64,000 nt of DNA from Streptomyces pactum (GTDB lineage: Bacteria; Actinomycetota; Actinomycetes; Streptomycetales; Streptomycetaceae), in assembly GCF_002005225.1 (NCBI RefSeq), contig NZ_CP019724.1, positions 7,544,001 through 7,608,000 of the forward strand, in the 5' to 3' direction. Under the pieces are notes generated by a model, which saw only the letters and a program-made list of their open reading frames with translations, did no database searches and had not been told where the DNA came from. Position 1 is the stretch's first letter; the number at the start of each line of letters is the position of its first letter. Positions 56,959 through 64,000 of this stretch are shown here, in pieces. The position numbers were made by a program, and so were the translations under genes.

Positions 56959-57384
56959 CTACCGTTGGGTCAGCTTCCTGTCGGACTCCGCCTCGAGTCG
57001 TCGCTGCAGTGTGGCGGCGAAGTCCTCGGCCATCGTCAGGCGCGCGCGCAGCGTCTCGCAGCGCGCGTCGGCCACCTTCCGGTAGGAGTCCAGGCGCTCC
57101 CGCAACCGCTCCCTCTCCTCGCCGGTCGGCGAACCGTCGGGAGTGGCGAGCCGGTCGGTGATGTCCAGCAGGTCCCGCATCTCCTCGAGGGAGAAATCGA
57201 GCGGCTTCATGCGGCGGATCACCATGAGCCGTTCGAGATCGGCCTCCGTGTAGAGGCGAAAGCCGCCCTTGCTGCGCGTCGAGGGAATAACGAGGCCGAC
57301 TTCTTCGTAGTGACGGATGGTGCGCAGCGACAAACCGGTCCGTTCGGCCACCTCGCCGATCTGCATCTGCCGCTGTTCCGTCAT
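56959..57384 (-). CDS. MerR family transcriptional regulator
   Basis: This 141-residue MerR has the winged helix MQIGEVAERTGLSLRTIRHY and GLVIPSTRSKGGFRLYTEAD, then a coiled-coil dimerisation helix (residues 85-135). No metal-binding cysteine pair is present. The ATG at 57384 (MTEQRQMQ) was chosen because similarity begins right after it. A perfect GTGAACCAGTTCAC dyad lies 49 bp upstream, and a SulP transporter is encoded divergently 400 bp away. Confidence 0.9.
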   Translation of the reverse strand: MTEQRQMQIGEVAERTGLSLRTIRHYEEVGLVIPSTRSKGGFRLYTEADLERLMVIRRMKPLDFSLEEMRDLLDITDRLATPDGSPTGEERERLRERLDSYRKVADARCETLRARLTMAEDFAATLQRRLEAESDRKLTQR

Positions 57385-57432
57385 CGTCCTGCCATCTCCC
57401 TCTGTTGTCCGCCTGGGCTTCGAAACGGTTAA

Positions 57433-57446
57433 GTGAACCAGTTCAC
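57433..57446. promoter_or_regulatory. Palindromic operator upstream of merR
   Basis: GTGAACCAGTTCAC is a perfect 14-bp palindrome 49 bp upstream of the MerR ATG, the natural place for its autoregulatory site. Confidence 0.6.
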
Positions 57447-57506
57447 GTGAGGTCAATCACAGGATCTTGGGTGCTGTTTACCTGCGCTTCACAAGCCGCA
57501 CCTCGC

Positions 57507-57527
57507 ACTCTGCCCTCACGTCAGAGT
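57507..57527. promoter_or_regulatory. Dyad in the merR-sulP spacer, repeated after sulP
   Basis: ACTCTG-CCCTCACGT-CAGAGT is a 6-bp inverted repeat. A related site CTACT-GTCACGTTAG-AGTAG lies at 59783-59802, and the two share TCACGT(C/T)AGAGTAG. Spacing and TAACGT/GACGTGA content are typical of MerR-class promoters. The rest of 57385-57787 shows no gene. Confidence 0.5.
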
Positions 57528-57787
57528 AGACTGTTCACGTGCTCGCCTTGGCCGTCAATCGCAGGGTAGAGGCGAAACCGCAGTGGTGTCGGCCCCGATC
57601 GGGTCTCTGGCGGCACTGAAGACTTCCGGGCAATGATGCCCGACCGGCGACCCGAGGGTTGCCGCCCTGTCCGGCAAGGCCCCCGCCGAGGCGGCTGGGC
57701 TGCCGGACGATTCCTCGTCGGAATCACGTACGCCGAGCGCGTGTGTCCAGCGGCAACGGACGCGTGCGCCTGAACAGAAACGGTTGC

Positions 57788-59290
<1,503 letters not shown>

Positions 59291-59519
59291 GGGGCCGGTC
59301 GCCGGCCCCGCGTCACACCACGGAACGCGGGGCGGCGGCCTTCTCACGTGCGGGCCGGGTCCGGAACAATGCGCCGACGAGCCCATGGCCCCGACCGCGT
59401 CAGCAGGATCCCCCAAGACATCCGGAGTCGGTCGAAGGGGGAACACCGAGCCGCCCCGCCAAGCGTCTTCCGACCGGCGCTCCAGCTCGGCCTTCCACTC
59501 CTGTCACCCCCTCCTCCGG

Positions 59520-59630
59520 GCAGCGCTTCCACGGCCGGCGGATCGTCGCCTACAGCGCGCTCGCCATGGCGATGACGGCGCCCGGTCAGACCACCGGCGT
59601 CTCGGTCTTCATCGACCCCCTCATCTGGAT
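59520..59630 (+). pseudogene. N-terminal remnant of an MFS transporter
   Basis: The plus strand reads RIVAYSALAMAMTAPGQTTG and VSVFIDPLIW, which matches the first helix and loop of MFS transporters (APGQTTGVSVFIDPLI). It breaks off near 59630 and no further MFS sequence follows. Surrounding sequence (59291-60131) holds no intact gene. Confidence 0.5.
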
Positions 59631-59756
59631 CTCCTTGGCGGTCCGCTCGATGGAGGCACCGAGCCGCTCCCGTTCCCGCTCCAGCAGACGTACCGGCTCG
59701 GCCAGGTGCTGCCGCTCTTGCTCTTCGTCTCGTGTCTGCAGGTCCGTCAAGGCCAT
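59586..59756 (-). CDS. Possible 56-residue coiled-coil protein or regulator fragment
   Basis: A minus-strand frame from ATG 59756 reads ALTDLQTRDEEQERQHLAEP, then LLERERERLGASIERTAKEI, a charged coiled coil like the C-terminal helix of MerR proteins. A MerR-type dyad (59783-59802) lies just upstream. The last eight residues are the antisense of the MFS remnant, so it is probably a truncated fragment. Confidence 0.3.
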   Translation of the reverse strand: MALTDLQTRDEEQERQHLAEPVRLLERERERLGASIERTAKEIQMRGSMKTETPVV

Positions 59757-60131
59757 GTCCGGTTCACACGCCAGCGCGCAATCTACTGTCACGTTAGAGT
59801 AGGGTATTCGGACGCGGTGAAGCGGGCAGTGGTCGACATCCGCACCGACCTCCTCGTCCGGCGGACCACCAACGCCCTCCGGTGAGCCGAACCGGCGGTG
59901 TATACGTGTGCCTGGTGTGCACATGCCGTTCAAGGCCGCCTGCTATGGGGCCAGGCGGGTCTCGCTGTGCGACGATGGCAGGACACGAGACCGACCGGTA
60001 CCGCGGGTGCCGGTCTTTGGGTTCTGGGCGTTGCCCCCTTCCAGGGCATCCAGCTCCCGCCATCGTCGGCCCGCCCCCGAGGGGCGCTTCGCCTTTGGGC
60101 TCCGCACCCCTGGAAAGGGGGCTCGCCCACC

Positions 60132-60473
60132 ATGCACTTCACGATGCGCATCGACGGCACGGCCGCCCGGGTCACCGTGCACGGAGACATCGACTACACC
60201 ACACTGCCCACGCTCCGTGCCGCCGCTGCTGGACTGCCGCCGCAGGTGACCGAGCTGGTCTGGGACCTGCATGACGCCCGCTTCATGGACGTCGCCGGTC
60301 TCCACCTGCTCTTCGAGCAGCCGTCGCAAGGAGGCTCGCCCCGCAAGACGACAGTGACCAACCTCGCGCCCCAGCCGCTGCGGCTGTTGGTCCTCGCCAC
60401 CGAAGTGAACCCCGCCCTCGAACTCGCCGACCTGCTCCCCGACACACCCCCGGCCGCCTCGCTTGATGACTGA
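60132..60473 (+). CDS. STAS domain protein (anti-sigma factor antagonist type)
   Basis: This 113-residue protein has a STAS fold: MRIDGTAARVTVHGDIDYTT, LVWDLHDARFMDVAGLHLLF. The usual phospho-acceptor Ser of antagonists (DSxG) is replaced by DVAG, so it may not be switched by phosphorylation. GGAAAGGGGG lies upstream of the ATG. No anti-sigma kinase gene is adjacent. Confidence 0.82.
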   Translation: MHFTMRIDGTAARVTVHGDIDYTTLPTLRAAAAGLPPQVTELVWDLHDARFMDVAGLHLLFEQPSQGGSPRKTTVTNLAPQPLRLLVLATEVNPALELADLLPDTPPAASLDD

Positions 60474-60809
60474 GCGGGGCGCAGCGCGGCTGTTGTGTCC
60501 GCGCCGGATCGGCCGGACTCGGCGGGGCCTCTGGCATGGGGCGGGGGCGTCCTGGCGCAAGTCCAGGCAGCAACGCAGACGGAAACCAGGCTGGCCGGGA
60601 CCACGCGTGGTGCGATCGGCGGTAGCGGTGGCCCGCCGGGGGCCGACGCCTGCTGCTCCTGTCGCAGGAGCCGGTCGGCGAACGCATCACCGCACGCCTC
60701 GCCCGGTCCGACACCCGTAAGCCGCCACCGCACGCCGATAGACGCCCGCACGGCACGGATGTCCCTGCACGTCGCGGTCCGCCACAGGCTCAGCGGCCTG
60801 GTGCCATGT
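60474..60809. other. Spacer between two STAS genes, no gene seen
   Basis: Frames are open on both strands because of high GC, but none has a ribosome site or a recognisable motif. Confidence 0.5.
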
Positions 60810-61166
60810 TCAGCCGTCGACCGCCATCTCACGCTGAGCCTCGGCGACGGAGCCGTACATCCGCAGAACGCTGTCCACCCCGGTCAGGGTCAGCGTCCTC
60901 GCCACTTGCGGGCGCGCGCAGGCGAGTACCAGCACAGCCCCGGCCCCTTCCACCTGGCGCCAGGCCCACAGCAGCACGCTCACCCCGGCAGAATCGCAGA
61001 ACGGCACCGAGGACAGGTCCAGCACCACACATCGCGGACCCCGGGCGATCTCGCCCAGAAGACGGTCACGGAAATACGGCGCGGTCCGCCAGTCCATGTC
61101 CCCGCCGAACTGCACGGTCAGGCATACACCCGACACCCTCGCAACAACTGAGGGACCTTCGGTCAT
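60810..61166 (-). CDS. STAS domain anti-sigma factor antagonist
   Basis: This 118-residue protein has the full antagonist signature VVLDLSSVPFCDSAGVSVLL, in which the serine of DSAG is phosphorylated by an anti-sigma kinase and dephosphorylated by SpoIIE-type phosphatases. The ATG at 61166 (MTEGPSVVARVSG) opposes the first STAS gene. It is a plausible substrate for the PAS-GAF-PP2C protein at 39770-41854. Confidence 0.88.
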   Translation of the reverse strand: MTEGPSVVARVSGVCLTVQFGGDMDWRTAPYFRDRLLGEIARGPRCVVLDLSSVPFCDSAGVSVLLWAWRQVEGAGAVLVLACARPQVARTLTLTGVDSVLRMYGSVAEAQREMAVDG

Positions 61167-61461
61167 GACACTCTCCCCACCCGCCTCATCGGGAGACGCA
61201 ACCGACTGTGATGATGAGCCTATCGACTCCCCTCACAGCACCCTCACGTCGGCCACGAGCCCGGCGGATGCGAGTGGTGACGCGACCCTCTCGTGGTCTG
61301 TGCGCCGAATTCGGCATGCGTCGGTTCGCGGGGCCCGGTGTACGGCGCGGTTGCTGATGCAGTGCGAGGCCGACCTGCCACAGAGCCGTCCGGGTGAGGT
61401 TGCCTAGCATGATCGCACCAGTACGGGTGACACCCATGGGTCCGAGGGAGGACGGGAAGCT

Positions 61462-62238
61462 GTGTCCCACGACGCCGCTGAAGCCGAAGACATGCACGTC
61501 GCCGCAGAGCACCGTGCAGACGGGCCGCCCTGCCGGTCACAAGGTGACGACGCGGGGAAGAGCGCTCACTCGGTTGGCGCTCTGGTGGAGCGAGCGGCTG
61601 ACCTGGCTGAACCGATCAAGCCGAGGTTGCGTGGCTGGCTCCATGCCGGGATGGTTCCCGCTTCCCTGATCGCAGGCACCGTACTCATCTGCTTGGCTCG
61701 CACCCCGCAGGCGGTCCTGGCCTGCTCCGTGTACTCGGTCACCGCCTGGCTGCTGTTCGCAACGAGTGCCGTCTACCACCGCGGCACCTGGGGGCCGCTC
61801 GGCGAAGCTCTTCTGCGACGGCTCGACCACGCCAACATCTTCCTGATCATCGCCGGTACCTGCACCCCCCTGGCCGTAGTTCTCCTCTCACCGGGCCAGC
61901 GGTCGCTGCTGCTCTGGATAGTGTGGGCGGGTGCGTTGGCCGGCATCGCCTTCCGGGTCCTATGGGTCACCGCTCCGCGCTGGCTGTACACCCCGTGTTA
62001 CCTGGCCCTGGGGTGGGCGCCGGTGCGCTACCTGCCCGACTTCCTGCACACCGGCGGGGCAGCCGTACTCACCCTGATCGTCGCCGGCGGTCTTCTCTAC
62101 AGCGCGGGGGCGGTCGTCTACGCCCTGCAGCGTCCCGACCCCTCACCGCGTTGGTTCGGCTTCCACGAGGTCTTCCACGCCCTGACCGTGGCAGCGTTCA
62201 CCGCGCACTACATCGCCATCTCGCTCGCCGCCTACTGA
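61462..62238 (+). CDS. Hemolysin III / PAQR family membrane protein
   Basis: This 258-residue protein has seven hydrophobic segments and the PAQR metal-site motifs: Ser/His in FATSAVYHRG, the Asp of RRLDHANIFLIIAGTCTP and the histidines of FHEVFHALTVAAFTAHY. Residues 1-50 are a hydrophilic extension. The GTG at 61462 follows GGGAGGACGGGAAGCT. The family is linked to membrane homeostasis; haemolytic action is not established for actinobacterial members. Confidence 0.9.
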   Translation: MSHDAAEAEDMHVAAEHRADGPPCRSQGDDAGKSAHSVGALVERAADLAEPIKPRLRGWLHAGMVPASLIAGTVLICLARTPQAVLACSVYSVTAWLLFATSAVYHRGTWGPLGEALLRRLDHANIFLIIAGTCTPLAVVLLSPGQRSLLLWIVWAGALAGIAFRVLWVTAPRWLYTPCYLALGWAPVRYLPDFLHTGGAAVLTLIVAGGLLYSAGAVVYALQRPDPSPRWFGFHEVFHALTVAAFTAHYIAISLAAY

Positions 62239-62579
62239 CCGACGCAAGGATTCCGTCCCGCGCCGCCCGCCGCAGGGCGCCGAGGTATCGCGCGGCTCGC
62301 GCAAGCCGTCCGTCCCCCCGCGGCCCCGAGGAACGACCCAGGCGCGGCATCCGGAACAGTCCTCGAGCCGTCGCCCCGCCAGGTGACAGGCGTGGACTCT
62401 CGCCTCCGCTCGCCATGCCCGGGTCCGTGGGTGACGGTGGCGCCGGCCGTGAGGCGACGGGCCATGTGCCGGCCGAGACGCCCTCGCGGTTGGCCTTCGA
62501 CCAGGCAGGTAACGCTTACGGGCGCAAAAGCGGCAGAATCACAGGATCTGCGAATGGAGTAAATCTGCCATGACCGCTG
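62239..62579. other. Spacer after the hemolysin III gene, no gene seen
   Basis: GC-rich sequence without a supported ORF. It ends at the promoter of the small HTH gene. Confidence 0.5.
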
Positions 62580-62608
62580 TAGACATCGGGGAGAGTGGAA
62601 GCTAGGGT
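62580..62608 (+). promoter_or_regulatory. Promoter of the small HTH gene
   Basis: TAGACA (62580-62585) and TAGGGT (62603-62608) are separated by exactly 17 bp, close to the vegetative consensus. Transcription would start near 62615, about 207 nt before the HTH start codon. Confidence 0.65.
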
Positions 62609-62614
62609 TGTCCG

Positions 62615-62821
62615 CGTAGCCAAGAAGTCGAAGGGCCCGGGCAGAGATGAACTGCCCGGGAGAGCAGGTCAAGCAGGTGCGGCCCGGCAGCCCTGCCCTC
62701 CCAGGCGGGACCTGCGGACACAAAGGCCGGCGCAGTCAGCCGGTTGATGGTGGTGAAAGCTCGGGGCCCGGGCGCCAGTGGGCGTCCGGGCCCTCCGACG
62801 CGTCCCCGGAAGAAGAGGTCT
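62615..62821 (+). promoter_or_regulatory. Long structured 5' leader
   Basis: Two strong hairpins are visible. One is a perfect 9-bp stem (62636-62644 with 62652-62660, 7-nt loop) and the other a 13-bp stem with one G-U (62764-62776 with 62781-62793, loop AGTG). The second ends 28 nt before the start codon. An ATG at 62647 opens a 71-codon upstream frame that overlaps the HTH start. Confidence 0.5.
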
Positions 62822-63151
62822 ATGCCCCCTGCCAGTACCCGCCCCACCACACCTCTCGATGACGACGACTACCCCGCCTACACGATGGGCCGGGCCGCCG
62901 ACATGCTCGGCACCACCCCCGCCTTCCTCCGTGCCCTGGGCGAACACCGACTGATCACCCCACTGCGCTCCGAAGGCGGCCACCGCCGCTACTCCCGCTA
63001 CCAGTTGCGCATCGCCGCCCGCGCCCGCGAACTCGTCGACGCCGGCACCGCCGTCGAAGCCGCCTGCCGCATCATCATCCTCGAGGACCAACTCGAAGAA
63101 GCCCAGCGCATCAACGAGGAACTCCGCGCGGCACACGACCCCGCCCAGTAG
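62822..63151 (+). CDS. MerR-type helix-turn-helix protein
   Basis: This 109-residue protein has a MerR/HspR-like winged helix: YTMGRAADMLGTTPAFLRAL and LRSEGGHRRYSRYQL, then a C-terminal helix IIILEDQLEEAQRINEEL for dimerisation. GAAGAGG precedes the ATG at 62822. The unusually long structured leader suggests post-transcriptional control. Such proteins are often stress-response regulators in streptomycetes. Confidence 0.85.
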   Translation: MPPASTRPTTPLDDDDYPAYTMGRAADMLGTTPAFLRALGEHRLITPLRSEGGHRRYSRYQLRIAARARELVDAGTAVEAACRIIILEDQLEEAQRINEELRAAHDPAQ

Positions 63152-63254
63152 TCGAAGCCCTCGGCCTGACACCTGCTCCACGGCCGGCACCAGGCAGGTG
63201 GATCATTCACCCGCGTTCTCGCTGCGGCGGGCCGACTGCGTCCCGGCAGGAGTC

Positions 63255-63731
63255 CTACGGGGGCGGTATCGAGCGGCCCGCCCAGTCCGGAGCCGGTTCG
63301 GTCAGGTCGGTGAAGCGGTGCCGGACCGTGTCGGGGAACTCGGCGGCCCGGCCCGCCCGTTGGTCGACATGGACCGCGAGCAGCTCGGTGGTCGCCACCG
63401 GGGCCGCCTCGGGCGTCGGCTCCGTCTCCGGTTCGGACACCACGTACATCTCGTGCACGAAGTGGGTCTTGCGCGCCGCCGCTCCCAGCACACGCGTGCG
63501 TATCGACAGATGGGCGGCCTCGGGCACGTCCCGGAGAAAGCGGATGTGGGACTCGACCGTGTAGAGGGAGCAGCCCGTGGACTCGCGGTAGCCGGAGTCC
63601 AGGCCCGTCTCGATCATCAGCGCGTCCGTGGCATGGCCGAAGACGAGCACGTAGAACGCCTCGCTCATATGGCCGTTGTAGTCGATCCACTCCCGGCGGA
63701 CCGTGCTGTGGAACAGAGGGAGTCTCGTCAT
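63255..63731 (-). CDS. Hotdog-fold acyl-CoA thioesterase
   Basis: This 158-residue protein has the 4HBT pattern VRREWIDYNGHMSEAFYVLVF and a long central helix ATDALMIETGLDSGYR. It overlaps the upstream dehydrogenase gene by ATGA. In carnitine catabolism a thioesterase of this type partners L-carnitine dehydrogenase, acting on 3-dehydrocarnitine or betainyl-CoA. That role fits the neighbour. Confidence 0.88.
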   Translation of the reverse strand: MTRLPLFHSTVRREWIDYNGHMSEAFYVLVFGHATDALMIETGLDSGYRESTGCSLYTVESHIRFLRDVPEAAHLSIRTRVLGAAARKTHFVHEMYVVSEPETEPTPEAAPVATTELLAVHVDQRAGRAAEFPDTVRHRFTDLTEPAPDWAGRSIPPP

Positions 63732-64000
63732 CGGGAGTCCTCCTCGCGGTCCAGGCGGCCGGTGGCGCGCAGTACTTCGATGACGCCCCGGTCGCGTTCG
63801 GTCACCAGGTCCGCGATGGAGCGGCCGTCCGCCGCCTCGTCGCAGCCCGCCACCACGGCGTCGTACAGCTCCTTGTCCAGCTCCGGCGCTTCGAGGCGGG
63901 TCCACGGCGACTTCAGGGACGGTCCGAAGTGGTCCAGCATGTGCGCCATGCCGCCCTCGCCGCCCGCGAGCGCGAACGTCAGCATCGGCCCCATCACCGC
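63728..64000 (-). CDS. L-carnitine dehydrogenase / 3-hydroxyacyl-CoA dehydrogenase, C-terminal part (partial)
   Basis: The gene enters from the right edge, so its N-terminal Rossmann domain is not in the window. The visible part reads MGPMLTFALAGGEGGMAHML and DHFGPSLKSPWTRLEAPEL, the helical C-terminal domain of carnitine 3-dehydrogenases. It would oxidise L-carnitine to 3-dehydrocarnitine with NAD. Coupling to the thioesterase supports this. Confidence 0.85.
   Translation of the reverse strand, partial: AVMGPMLTFALAGGEGGMAHMLDHFGPSLKSPWTRLEAPELDKELYDAVVAGCDEAADGRSIADLVTERDRGVIEVLRATGRLDREEDSR

Overview
The window is high-GC DNA with dense, mostly short operons, GTG starts, many regulator genes (PucR, MarR, PadR, GntR, MerR), secreted polysaccharide hydrolases and the long actinobacterial form of GAPDH. 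All of this points to a Streptomyces chromosome, probably an accessory-rich part of it. I saw no rRNA, tRNA, CRISPR array or intact insertion sequence.

Layout. 1-8 kb: the end of a GH3 glycosidase, a PucR regulator divergent from a GABA-type aminotransferase and semialdehyde dehydrogenase, then argG. 8-19 kb: a large secreted GH87 alpha-1,3-glucanase, a membrane PLC-like phosphodiesterase, two facing-outward gene remnants (an ABC ATPase and nanE), gap, and small proteins. 19-29 kb: MarR, a two-subunit fluoride channel cassette, uppP, a fatty-acid desaturase, a FadR-type regulator overlapping an asparaginase, a 132-bp tandem repeat, glutaminase, a D,D-carboxypeptidase and a short second Rho. 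29-38 kb: PadR/NTF2, a methyltransferase, a GntR regulator with a DasR-like operator, two hydrolases, a sulfite-oxidase-like enzyme with its reductase, and MarR beside a broken membrane gene. 38-48 kb: a PrmC-related methyltransferase behind what looks like a translational attenuator, a SpoIIE phosphatase, a secreted protein, a 2,4-dienoyl-CoA reductase behind a perfect 38-bp palindrome, PadR and a fibronectin-type lipoprotein. 48-52 kb: a GH75 chitosanase, a second scar made of two gene tails (SDR and TetR), and dhaKLM. 52-57 kb: an island of visibly lower GC holding a probable new RiPP cluster and an IS5-type remnant. 57-64 kb: MerR, SulP, two STAS proteins, a hemolysin III protein, a small HTH protein with a long structured leader, and a thioesterase/carnitine dehydrogenase pair that runs off the right edge.

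The most interesting system is on the minus strand at 56090-53442: a 67-residue precursor peptide with a strong ribosome site, a radical SAM/SPASM maturase, and a HExxH protein translationally coupled to it. By family this is a cyclophane-type RiPP pathway with a likely beta-hydroxylation step. The precursor tail does not end in the FxSxx signature known for the nearest family. It carries three aromatic-X-charged triplets instead (YNR, FSR, WNE). The second is the leader at 38819-38926, where three mutually exclusive hairpins and a short ORF control access to the methyltransferase ribosome site. A third theme is decay: two loci show divergent gene pairs whose 5' halves were deleted, leaving both 3' tails.
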